In this document: positions 8,320 to 17,325 of the stretch, one piece after another
Numbering within the stretch: position 1 is the first letter of the stretch
Layout: each line of letters opens with the position of its first letter
Assembly: GCF_943913955.1 (NCBI RefSeq)
Contig: NZ_CALUAE010000018.1
Location: 26,131 to 90,130, forward strand
Length of the DNA: 64,000 nucleotides
Source: Mycolicibacterium bacteremicum
GTDB taxonomy: Bacteria; Actinomycetota; Actinomycetes; Mycobacteriales; Mycobacteriaceae
Direction: 5' to 3'
Translations under genes and position numbers: made by a program
Notes under the pieces: model-generated
Told to the model about the DNA's origin: nothing
Databases searched by the model: none
What the model saw: the letters and a program-made list of their open reading frames with translations, nothing else

Positions 8320-9570
8320 ATGACCGAAACGCCCGAGAAGCTGCCCTATCTGGCGGTCGACGTCGACAACCACTACTACGAGCCGATCGACGCGTTCACC
8401 CGGCACCTGCCCAAGGAGTTCCGCAGCCGTGGTGTGCAGATGGTCCAGGACGGCAAGCGCACGCTCGCGCTGTTCGGTGGCACCGTCAACCATTTCATCC
8501 CGAATCCGACCTTCGACCCGATCATCGAGCCGGGATGCCTGGACCTGCTGTTCCGCGGTGAGATACCCGAGGGCGTCGATCCGGCCTCGCTGATGAAGGT
8601 CGACCGGCTCTCCGAGCATCCCGAGTATCAGAACCGCGAGGCCCGGCTGGCGGTGCTGGACCGGCAGCGCCTCGAAACCGTCTTCATGCTGCCGACGTTC
8701 GCCTGCGGCGTGGAGGAGGGGCTCAAGCACGATATCGAGGCGACCATGGCCTCGGTACACGCGTTCAACCTGTGGCTCGACGAGGACTGGGGTTTCGAGC
8801 GACCCGATGGTCGCTTCGTGTCGGCGCCGATCATCTCGCTGGCCGACCCGGTCAAAGCCGTCGAGGAGGTCGAGTTCGTCATCGGTCGCGGCGCCAAGCT
8901 GGTCTGCGTGCGGCCCGCCCCGGTGCCCGGCGCGGTCAGGCCACGCTCCCTCGGCGACCCGGTCCATGACCCGGTATGGGCCCGGCTGGCCGAGGCCGGC
9001 GTCGCGGTGGTGTTCCATCTGTCCGACTCCGGATACATGGCGGTCCCGGCGCTGTGGGGCGGCAGCGGTGTCTTCAAGGGGTTCGGCCGGCGTGATCCGC
9101 TCGACATGGTGATCATGGATGACCGCGCCATCCACGACACCATGGCCTCGATGATCGTGCACCAGGTGTTCACCCGGCACCCCAACCTCAAGGTGTGCAG
9201 CATCGAGAACGGCTCGTACTTCGTCTACCGGCTGATCAAGCGACTCAAGAAGGCGGCCAACAATGCGCCGTATCACTTCACCGAGGATCCGGTCGAGCAA
9301 CTGCGCAACAACGTCTGGATTGCGCCGTACTACGAGGATGACGTGAAGCTGCTCGCCGACACCATCGGGGTCGACAAGATCCTGTTCGGTTCGGACTGGC
9401 CGCACGGCGAGGGACTGGCCGATCCGACCACCTTCACCGCCGATATCCCGCAATTCCCCGAGTTCAGTCGGGAGGACACCCGGAAGGTTATGCGGGACAA
9501 CGCTCTTGAGCTGCTCGGTGACGTCAACCGGGTCGCGCCCGGGGTGCGCGACCTCACGGCGTCGGTGTAA
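8320..9570 (+). CDS. amidohydrolase family 2 (ACMSD-like metal-dependent hydrolase)
   Basis: 416 residues; the ATG at 8320 sits 1 nt after the previous stop, with AAAGGTG upstream. The N-terminal metal motif reads DVDNHYYEP (D-x-N-H variant of the usual D-x-H). Other fold markers are VVFHLSDSGY and HPNLKVCSIENGSYFVYR, and the late metal-site motif KILFGSDWPHGEG is intact. This TIM-barrel family does hydrolysis or decarboxylation. In an acyl-CoA operon it may do a ring-opening or retro-aldol-like C-C cleavage (inference). It is paralogous to the protein at 14344-15576. Confidence 0.87.
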   Translation: MTETPEKLPYLAVDVDNHYYEPIDAFTRHLPKEFRSRGVQMVQDGKRTLALFGGTVNHFIPNPTFDPIIEPGCLDLLFRGEIPEGVDPASLMKVDRLSEHPEYQNREARLAVLDRQRLETVFMLPTFACGVEEGLKHDIEATMASVHAFNLWLDEDWGFERPDGRFVSAPIISLADPVKAVEEVEFVIGRGAKLVCVRPAPVPGAVRPRSLGDPVHDPVWARLAEAGVAVVFHLSDSGYMAVPALWGGSGVFKGFGRRDPLDMVIMDDRAIHDTMASMIVHQVFTRHPNLKVCSIENGSYFVYRLIKRLKKAANNAPYHFTEDPVEQLRNNVWIAPYYEDDVKLLADTIGVDKILFGSDWPHGEGLADPTTFTADIPQFPEFSREDTRKVMRDNALELLGDVNRVAPGVRDLTASV

Positions 9571-9575
9571 CCGCG

Positions 9576-11198
9576 GTGCCCGAGTGGACCATCGGCGCCG
9601 TCATCGACGCCATCGCCGACGTGGTGCCCGACCGGGAGATGACGGTCTGCGGGCCCCGGCGCATGACGTTCGCCGAGGGCGCGGACCGAACCCGGCGACT
9701 GGCCGCCTTCCTGGCCGGCCACGGACTCGGTGTCCACCGCGAGCGAGATGAATTGCAGCGCTGGGAATGCGGGCAGGATCGCGTCGCGCTGATCATGCAC
9801 AACGACCGCTATCCCGAGATGGTGATCGGGTGCCTGAAGGCCCGGACGGTGCCGGTCAACGTCAACTACTACTACTCGCCCGGCGAGGTCGCCGACCTGC
9901 TGGCCTACCTGCGTCCGCGGGCGGTGATCTACCACCGCTCACTCGGGGACAGGTTCGGCCCGATCCTCGGCGGGGACGGGCCCGACGCCCGGCTGTTGAT
10001 CTCGGTCGACGACGGCGAGGGGACCGAATTACCGGGGGCGGTGCGCCTCGACGATGCACTGGCGCAGGCGGACCCCGGTATGGTCCCGCAGGCATCGCCG
10101 GATGACCTGCTGATGATCTGCACCGGCGGCACGACCGGCCGGCCCAAGGGCGTGATGTGGCGCCAGGGAGACATCTACGTGTCCTCGATGAACGGCGCCG
10201 ACCACGACGCGGTCGGGGAGATCCACGACAAGGTGGCCCACGCCGGTCCGCCGTGGTTCGCCGTGTCACCGCTGATGCACGCCGCCGGCATGTGGACCGC
10301 GTTCTCCGGGTTGCTGTCCGGGCAGACGGTGGTGCTGCACGACACCAAGGCCAGGTTCGACCCCCGCGCGGTTCTGGAGACCGCGCAGCGTGAGCGGGTC
10401 GGCCTGATGACGATGGTCGGTGACGCGTATGCCGCGCCGCTGGTGGCAGAACTCGACCGCGCGACCTATGACCTGTCGGGATTGTTCGCCATCGGAACCG
10501 GCGGTGCGGCCACCAATCCGAAACACCAACGCGCACTGCTGGAACACATCCCGCAGATCACCATCATCAACGGGTTCGGCTCGTCGGAGACCGGCAACAT
10601 GGGGTTCGGGCACACGCAGCGCCACACCGCGACGGCGGACACCTTTCAGCTGCGCTCGGGCGGATTGGTGCTCGCCGAGGACTACAGCCGTTTCCTGGCG
10701 CCCGGTGAGGATCAGGTCGGCTGGGTGGCTCGTAACGGACGCATCCCACTGGGTTACTTCGAGGATGCCGAGGCCACCGAACGCACCTTCCCCGAGGTCG
10801 CCGGCGAGCGGGTCGTCGTGTCCGGGGACCGCGCGGCACTCGCCGCCGATGGGTCGTTGCGCCTCTACGGGCGGGACTCGCTGGTGGTCAACACCGGCGG
10901 CGAGAAGGTGTTCGTCGAGGAGGTGGAGGCGGCCTTGCGCACCCACCCCGATGTCGTCGACGCGCTAGTGGTGGGCCGGCCCAGCGATCGGTGGGGGGAG
11001 GAGATCGTGGCGATCGTGGCACTCAAGCCCGACGCGGATCAGAGCGCAGATGTGCTGCGTGCGCACAGCTGCGCATCGCTGGCGCGATTCAAGGCGCCCA
11101 AGGATGTGATGTTCGTCGAGCAGGTCCGTCGGCTCGGGAACGGCAAGGCCGACTATCGGTGGGCCAAGGACGTTGCCGTGGGGAAGGTGGGGACGTGA
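9576..11198 (+). CDS. acyl-CoA synthetase (AMP-binding, fatty-acid CoA ligase family)
   Basis: 540 residues from a GTG 5 nt after the amidohydrolase. The adenylation signature is ICTGGTTGRPKGVMW, followed by GFGSSETGNMG, the hinge region LYGRDSLVVNTGGEKVF, and a C-terminal Lys in RRLGNGKADYRW. It should activate a carboxylate as acyl-AMP and then acyl-CoA, feeding the acyl-CoA dehydrogenase encoded downstream. Its TGA overlaps the GTG of the next gene. It is a paralogue of the ligase at 22386-24038. Confidence 0.92.
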   Translation: MPEWTIGAVIDAIADVVPDREMTVCGPRRMTFAEGADRTRRLAAFLAGHGLGVHRERDELQRWECGQDRVALIMHNDRYPEMVIGCLKARTVPVNVNYYYSPGEVADLLAYLRPRAVIYHRSLGDRFGPILGGDGPDARLLISVDDGEGTELPGAVRLDDALAQADPGMVPQASPDDLLMICTGGTTGRPKGVMWRQGDIYVSSMNGADHDAVGEIHDKVAHAGPPWFAVSPLMHAAGMWTAFSGLLSGQTVVLHDTKARFDPRAVLETAQRERVGLMTMVGDAYAAPLVAELDRATYDLSGLFAIGTGGAATNPKHQRALLEHIPQITIINGFGSSETGNMGFGHTQRHTATADTFQLRSGGLVLAEDYSRFLAPGEDQVGWVARNGRIPLGYFEDAEATERTFPEVAGERVVVSGDRAALAADGSLRLYGRDSLVVNTGGEKVFVEEVEAALRTHPDVVDALVVGRPSDRWGEEIVAIVALKPDADQSADVLRAHSCASLARFKAPKDVMFVEQVRRLGNGKADYRWAKDVAVGKVGT

Positions 11199-12043
11199 CC
11201 CGGTCCGGTGCCGGACACCGCGTGATCGACTGTCTGGCCAACGTGCACTTCGGTGAGACGGAGCAGCAGCCGGCGTTCATGACGAAGGTCCGCGACGACT
11301 ACTTCAAGGGTCCGGCGTCGATGTACGAGCCGATCGAACTGTCGGCGCTGCTCGAGGAGATGGACTCGCACGGGGTGCAGAAGGCGATCCTGATGGATTC
11401 GCTCACCAAACCCTCGGTCACCGCGCGCAAGTTCGTCGACGCCCACCCGGAACGGTTCGCACTGGCCATCGGCGGGGTCAACCTGCTGCGGCCGATGCCG
11501 TCGTTGCGTGACCTGTCGGCCATCGTCCGGGATATGCCCGTGGCGTATGCCGTTGTCGGGCCCAGCTTCTGGGGTGACGGACAGTATCCGCCCAGTGATG
11601 CCGTGTACTACCCGCTCTATACCAAGTGCGCGGAACTGGAATTGCCGCTGTGTGTGAACACCGGTATTCCCGGGCCGCCGATCCCCGGCGAGGTGCAGAA
11701 CCCGATTCACCTGGACCGGGTCTGCGTGCGGTTCCCGGAGCTCAAGCTGTGCATGATCCACGGGGCCGACCCCTGGTGGGATGTCGCCATCCGGATGTTG
11801 CTCAAGTATCAGAACCTGCGGTTGATGACCTCGGCGTGGTCGCCGAAACGCCTGCCGGACAGCCTGTTGCACTACATGCGGACCCGCGGCCCGAAGAAGG
11901 TCATCTTCGCCTCCGATTTCCCGGTGTTGCGCATGCACCGCGTGGTGCCCGAGGCGCTGGCACTGGACCTGCCCGCCGATGTGCTCGACGACTACCTCTA
12001 CAACAACGCCGCCGAGTTCTTCTTCGGCGAGAAGGGGAACTGA
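11195..12043 (+). CDS. amidohydrolase family 2 protein
   Basis: 282 residues from the GTG at 11195 in a GTGA overlap with the ligase stop; longer in-frame starts would lie inside the ligase. Family markers are VIDCLANVHFG at the N-terminus, LCMIHGADPWWDVAIRML and VIFASDFPVLRMHR (the late Asp metal motif). It is shorter than the other two amidohydrolases of the window and of a different branch. Its stop overlaps the ATG of the acyl-CoA dehydrogenase subunit (TGATG). Confidence 0.85.
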   Translation: MTRSGAGHRVIDCLANVHFGETEQQPAFMTKVRDDYFKGPASMYEPIELSALLEEMDSHGVQKAILMDSLTKPSVTARKFVDAHPERFALAIGGVNLLRPMPSLRDLSAIVRDMPVAYAVVGPSFWGDGQYPPSDAVYYPLYTKCAELELPLCVNTGIPGPPIPGEVQNPIHLDRVCVRFPELKLCMIHGADPWWDVAIRMLLKYQNLRLMTSAWSPKRLPDSLLHYMRTRGPKKVIFASDFPVLRMHRVVPEALALDLPADVLDDYLYNNAAEFFFGEKGN

Positions 12044-13098
12044 TGGACCGTTACGAACTGCGCAGGCTGGACTACAGCCTGACCGAGGACCACAAGGATC
12101 TGCAGGCGGCGTACAAGCATTTCTTCACGACGCACTGCGATATCGAGACCGTGCGCGCCGCCGAACCGACCGGCTTCGACAAGAGTCTGTGGGAACGGTT
12201 GTGCGCCATGGGCGCAACCACCATGGGACTGCCGGAAGCCGTCGGCGGCGACGGTGCGACGCTGGTCGACCTGACCCTGGTCGCCGAGGAGATCGGCCGA
12301 GCGCTGGCCCCGGTGCCGTGGATCGATCATGTGGTCGCGGCCCGGTTGCTGGCGCGGCTGGGCGCCCTCGACACCGAGGGGGCCGCCGATATCGTCAACG
12401 GCGCGGAGCTGGTGGCCATCGATGCCCAGCAGATCGCACCGAGCGGGCCGCGGTTGATCGCGGCGGGCTCGATCGCCGGGCAGATCATCATCCGCGACGG
12501 GGCCGACGTGGTGAAGCTCGGCTACTCCAGCCAGCCCGCCAAGGTCGACAACATCGGCAAGCTGCCGATGGCATGGGTGGATCCCGCCGCGGCCGACAGC
12601 CGGGAAGTACTGGGTAGCGGCGCACAAGCCCTGTCCGCCTACCAACGTGCGCTGGACGAGTGGCGGCTGCTGACGGCCGCCGCACTGGTCGGGCTGGTGG
12701 AGGAGACCATGACCATTGCCGCCGAGTTCGCCAAGACCCGCTACACCCTCGGTGTGCCGATCGGTACGCTGCAGGGCATCTCGCATCCGCTGGCCAATAT
12801 CGCCATCACCGTGCAGAGCGGGCGCGGCCTGGCACGGCGCGCGGCCTGGTTCCTGGACAACGAGCCCGATGAGCGACCCGAACTGGCGCCCTCGGCGTTC
12901 GTGTTCATGTCCGAGGAGGCCGCCAAGGCCGCCACGATGGCGGTGCACGTGCAGGGCGGGCTCGGAGTGTCGGCCGAGGCGGCCGCGACCGCGTATCTGG
13001 TGCGGGCCCGCGGTTGGGCGCTGGCCGGCGGGGACCCGGGGGCCGTCGCGGTGCACATCGCGCGGATCGTTTCGGCCCGTGAGAGTGCGGAGGCGTAA
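12043..13098 (+). CDS. acyl-CoA dehydrogenase family protein, probable non-catalytic or partner subunit
   Basis: 351 residues, shorter than the usual 380-400. It has the N-terminal acyl-CoA dehydrogenase segment (MGLPEAVGGDGATLVDLTLVAE region) and the C-terminal helical domain (HVQGGLGVSAEAAATAYLVRA). It lacks the YTEPEGGSD substrate/FAD loop and the GGTxEVxRN motif with the catalytic Glu. These motifs occur in the next gene, 2 nt downstream, so the pair probably forms an alpha2beta2 enzyme like the mycobacterial steroid ChsE-type dehydrogenases (established for that family, inferred here). Confidence 0.87.
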   Translation: MDRYELRRLDYSLTEDHKDLQAAYKHFFTTHCDIETVRAAEPTGFDKSLWERLCAMGATTMGLPEAVGGDGATLVDLTLVAEEIGRALAPVPWIDHVVAARLLARLGALDTEGAADIVNGAELVAIDAQQIAPSGPRLIAAGSIAGQIIIRDGADVVKLGYSSQPAKVDNIGKLPMAWVDPAAADSREVLGSGAQALSAYQRALDEWRLLTAAALVGLVEETMTIAAEFAKTRYTLGVPIGTLQGISHPLANIAITVQSGRGLARRAAWFLDNEPDERPELAPSAFVFMSEEAAKAATMAVHVQGGLGVSAEAAATAYLVRARGWALAGGDPGAVAVHIARIVSARESAEA

Positions 13099-13100
13099 CC

Positions 13101-14276
13101 ATGGATTTCTCCGTTGTCGACCTGTCCGATGAGGACAAGGCGTTCCAGACCGAGTTGCGTGACTTCCTGGCCGAGGTGGTGACCGAGGATGTCATCCGCC
13201 ACGACCGCGAGACCGGCGACAATTTCCACGAGGGTGTACATCTGGCCCTCGGCGCGGCGGGCTACCTGGAGAAGGAGTTCAGGTCCGAGGCAGAGGGTGG
13301 ATTCACGCGGGTGCAGTCGCGTATCTGGGCTCTGGAGCGCCGCCGGGCCGAGGTGCCGTGGGTGACCTGGGGGACCACCATCATGATCGCCCGGTCGGTC
13401 GCCAAGTTCGGCTCCGACGAGATCCGCGATGACGTGCTACGCGGGGTGTTCGACGGCACCGTGCGGATGGCGCTGGGCTACACCGAGCCCGAGGGTGGCT
13501 CCGATGTCGCCACCTGCAAGACCCGTGCCGTCCGGGATGGCGACCAGTGGGTGATCAACGGGTCCAAGATGTTCACCACCGGCGCGCACAACTGCACGTA
13601 CGTCTTCCTGATCACCAACACCGATCCGGGGGCGCCGAAACACAAGAGTCTCACCATGTTCCTGGTGCCGCTGGACTCGCCCGGTGTCGAGATCCAGGGC
13701 ATCCGCACCGTCGACGGTGACCGGACGAACATCGTCTACTACTCCGACGTCCGGGTCGATGACAAGTACCGCCTCGGCGAGGTCAACGGCGGCTGGAGTG
13801 TGGTGCGCGAACCACTCGACGCCGAGCACGGCGCCGTCGCGGCGGCCGATGACGGGTTGGCCGATGTCGCGATCATGGCGCATCAGGCCGGCTTCATGGT
13901 CGAAGCCGCCGACAATGTTGCCGCCCTGGTGGGTGAATCGGGTGCCGTGGACGACGGTTCGGTCGCATATCGGTTGGGCCGCAGCATCGCCCGTATCGAG
14001 GCCTCGCTGTCGGCGCCCAGCATCTTCGGTCGGGTGGCGCTGGCGCAGACGATGCGCGATGTCGCCCCCGACCTGATGGATGTCGCCGGACCGGTCGCTG
14101 CACTGCCGCTCGACGCCGAGGGTGGTGCCGATGACCGTAGTGAGTACGTGTACCGGTTCGCGCCGCTGGTCGGTATCTACGGCGGCACGCTGGAGGTGTT
14201 CCGCAACATGATCGCCCAGCATGTGCTGGGCCTGGGCAAGCCCAATTACTCGCCGCCCAAGGCCACGGTCTCCTAG
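13101..14276 (+). CDS. acyl-CoA dehydrogenase, catalytic subunit
   Basis: 391 residues, normal length. The substrate/FAD loop reads ALGYTEPEGGSDVATCKT, and the catalytic Glu lies in YGGTLEVFRNMIAQHVLGLG near the C-terminus. It should form a 2-enoyl-CoA from the acyl-CoA made by the upstream ligase, passing electrons to ETF. The preceding gene encodes a motif-poor acyl-CoA dehydrogenase partner. It is last in the operon and is followed at once by a large stem-loop. Confidence 0.92.
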   Translation: MDFSVVDLSDEDKAFQTELRDFLAEVVTEDVIRHDRETGDNFHEGVHLALGAAGYLEKEFRSEAEGGFTRVQSRIWALERRRAEVPWVTWGTTIMIARSVAKFGSDEIRDDVLRGVFDGTVRMALGYTEPEGGSDVATCKTRAVRDGDQWVINGSKMFTTGAHNCTYVFLITNTDPGAPKHKSLTMFLVPLDSPGVEIQGIRTVDGDRTNIVYYSDVRVDDKYRLGEVNGGWSVVREPLDAEHGAVAAADDGLADVAIMAHQAGFMVEAADNVAALVGESGAVDDGSVAYRLGRSIARIEASLSAPSIFGRVALAQTMRDVAPDLMDVAGPVAALPLDAEGGADDRSEYVYRFAPLVGIYGGTLEVFRNMIAQHVLGLGKPNYSPPKATVS

Positions 14277-14278
14277 CC

Positions 14279-14338
14279 GCGAGCAGACGCGTGTGCCCCC
14301 GAAGTGCCAGAGTTTCAGGGGCACATGCGTCTGCTCGC
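14279..14338. repeat. large stem-loop repeat, copy 1 (bidirectional terminator-like)
   Basis: 21-nt arms (14279-14299 and 14318-14338) pair with one mismatch around an 18-nt loop. The arms begin GCGAGCAGACGC and end GCGTCTGCTCGC. It lies between the convergent acyl-CoA dehydrogenase and amidohydrolase genes. Copy 2 at 15598-15657 has the same stem and loop lengths. Confidence 0.85.
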
Positions 14339-14343
14339 CCGGT

Positions 14344-15576
14344 TCAGGGAGCGGCCAGCACCGGCGGATCGACCGCCGCCGGGTCCGGGTTGGCGATCGG
14401 CAGGCCCATGAACCGCCGCGCGTTGTCGCCCATGAAGTCGTAGGTGCGGCGCACGTCCATGCCCTCGGCGTAGCGCCAGAACCCCTTCGGCTCGGCGAGG
14501 CCCTCCGGGTGCGGGTAATCCGAGCCGAACAGCACCTTGTCCCAGCCGACGGTGTTCACCACGTCGGATACGCAGCCCTCCCAGAACGGGCTGACCCAGA
14601 TGTTGCGCCGGAACACGTCGTGCGGATGTTCCGGGAAGTTCTGCGGCATCTTCTTCTGCAGGTCCTCGAAGTCGTGGAACAACGGGAAGATCCAGCCGCT
14701 GCCGTTCTCGACGCTGGCCACCCGCAGTTTGGGGAACCGGGTCAGCGTCCCGTGGCAGATCAGCGCGGTGATCATATCGGCGATCTCGCGGTGGCCGAGC
14801 ACCATCCACCGGAAGGCGCTCTGCGCCATGAAGTTTTGTGTGTAGGGCGGCTCCCACCTGCCGACGTAATCGTCCAGCGGCGGATAGCTGGCGTGCAGCA
14901 CGATGGGCAGCCCGGCGGCCTCGACATCACGCCAGAACGGGTCGAATTCCGGCAGGGCGGGGGAGCGCCAACCGTGCAGGCCGTTGACCGGGCCCGGCTT
15001 GATCAGCGCGACCTTGGCCCCGCGGTCCAGGATCCAGGCCAGTTCGCGCTGCGCCGCGTCGACCTCGGAGAGGTTGATGATCGGTGTGGTGAACACCCGG
15101 TCGGCGTAGTTGAAGCTCCAGTGTTCGTGGATCCACTCGTTGAGGGCGTGCACGATGGCCAGCGTCAGCGCGGGATCGTCGGCGCTGGAATGCTCGATCA
15201 GGCTGCCCAGGGTGGGGTAGTTGAGTGCCTCGGTGACGCCCTGACGGTCGAGTTCGCGGACCCGTGCCTCGGGATTGCGGGTCGCCTCGGGTGCCTCGAT
15301 GGCCCGGCCCTGCATCTCGCGCAGCGTCTGGCCCTCGGTGTTCTCACCGGCGAAGAACTTCTCGTGCGCCCCGGGTGCGGCGACTCGCTCGAAGGTCGGG
15401 TTCGGGATGAAGTCGGTGACGCGGTTGTTGATCACGACCTTGGTCTGCCGACCGAACTGCCCGTACTGGACTGCACGGCTGTACTTCTCGGGCAGGAACT
15501 TGACCAGTGCGTCGGCCGTCTCGTACATGTGCTGGTCGGCATCGAAGATCGGTGCGTCGCGGAACTGCTCGGTCAT
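14344..15576 (-). CDS. amidohydrolase family 2 (ACMSD-like)
   Basis: 410 residues from the ATG at 15576; longer in-frame starts would run through the stem-loop at 15598-15657. The N-terminal metal motif is IFDADQHMYE (D-x-x-H type) and the late one is VLFGSDYPHPEGLA. VLHASYPPLDDY and LRVASVENGSGW match the same blocks in the amidohydrolase at 8320, so the two are paralogues. It is downstream of the Ltp/DUF35 pair on the same strand, separated by the stem-loop. Substrate unknown; a C-C cleaving step on a cyclic CoA ester is one possibility. Confidence 0.87.
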   Translation of the reverse strand: MTEQFRDAPIFDADQHMYETADALVKFLPEKYSRAVQYGQFGRQTKVVINNRVTDFIPNPTFERVAAPGAHEKFFAGENTEGQTLREMQGRAIEAPEATRNPEARVRELDRQGVTEALNYPTLGSLIEHSSADDPALTLAIVHALNEWIHEHWSFNYADRVFTTPIINLSEVDAAQRELAWILDRGAKVALIKPGPVNGLHGWRSPALPEFDPFWRDVEAAGLPIVLHASYPPLDDYVGRWEPPYTQNFMAQSAFRWMVLGHREIADMITALICHGTLTRFPKLRVASVENGSGWIFPLFHDFEDLQKKMPQNFPEHPHDVFRRNIWVSPFWEGCVSDVVNTVGWDKVLFGSDYPHPEGLAEPKGFWRYAEGMDVRRTYDFMGDNARRFMGLPIANPDPAAVDPPVLAAP

Positions 15577-15597
15577 GGTGGTGGTTACCTTCCTCCG

Positions 15598-15657
15598 GCG
15601 AGCAGACGCGTGTACCCCTGAATACGTTGTCGTTTGGGGGTACACGCGTCTGCTCGC
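15598..15657. repeat. large stem-loop repeat, copy 2
   Basis: Perfect 21-bp arms (15598-15618 and 15637-15657), starting GCGAGCAGACGCGTGTACC, with an 18-nt loop. It differs from copy 1 at only one left-arm position, with a compensating change on the right. Unlike the other copies it lies between two genes on the same strand. Confidence 0.85.
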
Positions 15658-15659
15658 GG

Positions 15660-16805
15660 TCACAGTGTCAGGACGGTGGCGCCCGCGGTGCCGGGTGCGC
15701 CGTAGAGCTGGGCGAAGCCGACGCGGGGGTTTCCGGGTACCTGCCGGTCACCGGCCTCACCGCGCAACTGGCGCACCAGCTCGTGGATCTGACGCAGACC
15801 GGACGCACCGATCGGTTCGCCGTTGGCGATCAGTCCGCCGTCGGTGTTGACCGGCAGCGATCCGCCGATCTCGGTGGCGCCATCGGCGAGCAGCTTCTCC
15901 TGATCACCGTCGGCGCAGAACCCGCACTCGGCCAGGTGGATGATCTCGGCCCCGGCGTCGGTGTCCTGCAGCTGTACGACATCGACGTCCCCGGGTGCCA
16001 CACCGGCCTTTTCGAACGCCGCCCGGGCGGCGTACACCGTGGGCGCCACGTCCTCGATCACGGGTGCACAGGTGGTGTTGACCTCGTAGGCGCCATACCG
16101 GCGGGTGCGCACCTCGACCGCCCTCAGGTACACCGGTTTCGTCGTGTACCGGTGCGCGATATCGGCGCGGCACATCACCACCGCGGCCGCACCCTCGTCG
16201 GGGGCGCAGAACATGTACTGGGTCAACGGATAGTTCAGCATCGGCGAGTTCAGGATGTCGTCCTCGGCGATGGGTTTGCGACGGAAGGCGTTCGGGTTCA
16301 GTGCGCCGTTACGCAGATTCTTGTTCGCGACCTTGGCCAGGGTGCGCTGGGAGATGTTGTACTCGTGCAGATAGCGGTTGGCTTTCATGCCGAAGAACTG
16401 GGTGGTCAGGTACTGGCCGTTCTCGGCGTACCAGGCGGGCATGCCGACCAGGGCGGGGTCTTCGGTGAACGCGCCGCGTGGATGCTTGTCCAGTCCGACC
16501 GCGATCCCGATGTCGTAGTCGCCCAGTCGTATTCCGTCGGCGCAGACCTTGGTCGCGCTGGCCGCGGTCGCGCAGGCGTTGAAGACGTTGGTGAACGGGA
16601 TACCGGACAACCCGACCATCCCGACGATGGCGTCCGGGTTGGCAACGGTCCAGCTGCCGCCCGTGGCCGCTTGGATGTCGCGCCATTCGACTCCCGCGTC
16701 GGCCACCGCGGCGACGATGGCGTCGACCCCCATCGCCATGGCGGACTTGCCCTCGAACCGGCCGAACGGATGTATGCCGACACCGATGATGGCCACCTCG
16801 TTCAT
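15660..16805 (-). CDS. thiolase-fold lipid-transfer protein (Ltp/SCP-x type), probable aldolase subunit
   Basis: 381 residues. It is a thiolase-fold protein of the Ltp branch: VAIIGVGIHPFGRFEG at the N-terminus, Cys in FNACATAASATK, and a C-terminal GGLIANGEPIGASGLRQ in place of the usual thiolase GHPxG block. It overlaps the DUF35 gene by 4 nt (ATGA). In steroid-degrading actinobacteria such Ltp-DUF35 pairs form retro-aldolases that cut side-chain CoA esters (known for Ltp2-ChsH2). The same job is inferred here. A plain thiolase or transferase remains possible. Confidence 0.86.
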   Translation of the reverse strand: MNEVAIIGVGIHPFGRFEGKSAMAMGVDAIVAAVADAGVEWRDIQAATGGSWTVANPDAIVGMVGLSGIPFTNVFNACATAASATKVCADGIRLGDYDIGIAVGLDKHPRGAFTEDPALVGMPAWYAENGQYLTTQFFGMKANRYLHEYNISQRTLAKVANKNLRNGALNPNAFRRKPIAEDDILNSPMLNYPLTQYMFCAPDEGAAAVVMCRADIAHRYTTKPVYLRAVEVRTRRYGAYEVNTTCAPVIEDVAPTVYAARAAFEKAGVAPGDVDVVQLQDTDAGAEIIHLAECGFCADGDQEKLLADGATEIGGSLPVNTDGGLIANGEPIGASGLRQIHELVRQLRGEAGDRQVPGNPRVGFAQLYGAPGTAGATVLTL

Positions 16806-17236
16806 GCCGACTCCAGTGGCGTGAAGGCGAAGGTGACAACCTCGTCACCGTCGGCATCGGTGGCGAATGGCACCATGACGAGCTCGACCGGCATGCCGAA
16901 ATCCAGTTTGGCCGGGTCGTTCTCGGTGAGCCGGCCCTCGACCCGGAGCACGGGGTTGTCCTCGGGGCCGAGTTGGACCAGGCCCACACCGAATGGCACG
17001 AAATCTGTACCGGTCGGGCCCCTGTACGGCGGGCCGGGTGCGAACCCCTGGGTGGTCCAGGCGATGAGCGTTCCGCGTCGGGGTAGCTGCTCGGCGGTCA
17101 TCGCGGCGCTGCTGCACGACGGGCAGTGACGTTGCACGGGGAACGTCGTCGCGCCGCAGGTCCCACACCGGCTTCCGATCAACGCGGGTTCGGCGTCCGG
17201 CCAGGTGGAAATGTCTGCTGCCAGCGCTTTCGGCAT
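16802..17236 (-). CDS. DUF35 / Zn-ribbon OB-fold protein, partner of the Ltp protein
   Basis: 144 residues. An N-terminal zinc ribbon (CGTC about 15 residues before CPSC) is followed by an OB-fold with RRGTLIAWTTQ and a PFGVGLVQL strand. These proteins bind acyl-CoA and dock onto Ltp-type thiolases. Its last bases overlap the start of the Ltp gene. It diverges from the aldehyde dehydrogenase at 17326, with dyad site A between them. Confidence 0.9.
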   Translation of the reverse strand: MPKALAADISTWPDAEPALIGSRCGTCGATTFPVQRHCPSCSSAAMTAEQLPRRGTLIAWTTQGFAPGPPYRGPTGTDFVPFGVGLVQLGPEDNPVLRVEGRLTENDPAKLDFGMPVELVMVPFATDADGDEVVTFAFTPLESA

Positions 17237-17271
17237 CGAGCCTCCTTGTGATCGAACGAACTGCGCGAGCC

Positions 17272-17290
17272 AACTGTAATTCTTACAGTA
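17272..17290. promoter_or_regulatory. regional operator dyad (site A)
   Basis: ACTGTAA and TTACAGT form perfect 7-bp arms around TTC (17273-17289). It is the most symmetric copy of the regional pattern and sits between the divergent DUF35 and aldehyde dehydrogenase genes. Confidence 0.7.
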
Positions 17291-17325
17291 TCGTAGTACC
17301 GCAACATCGGGAACTGGAGGTCGTG

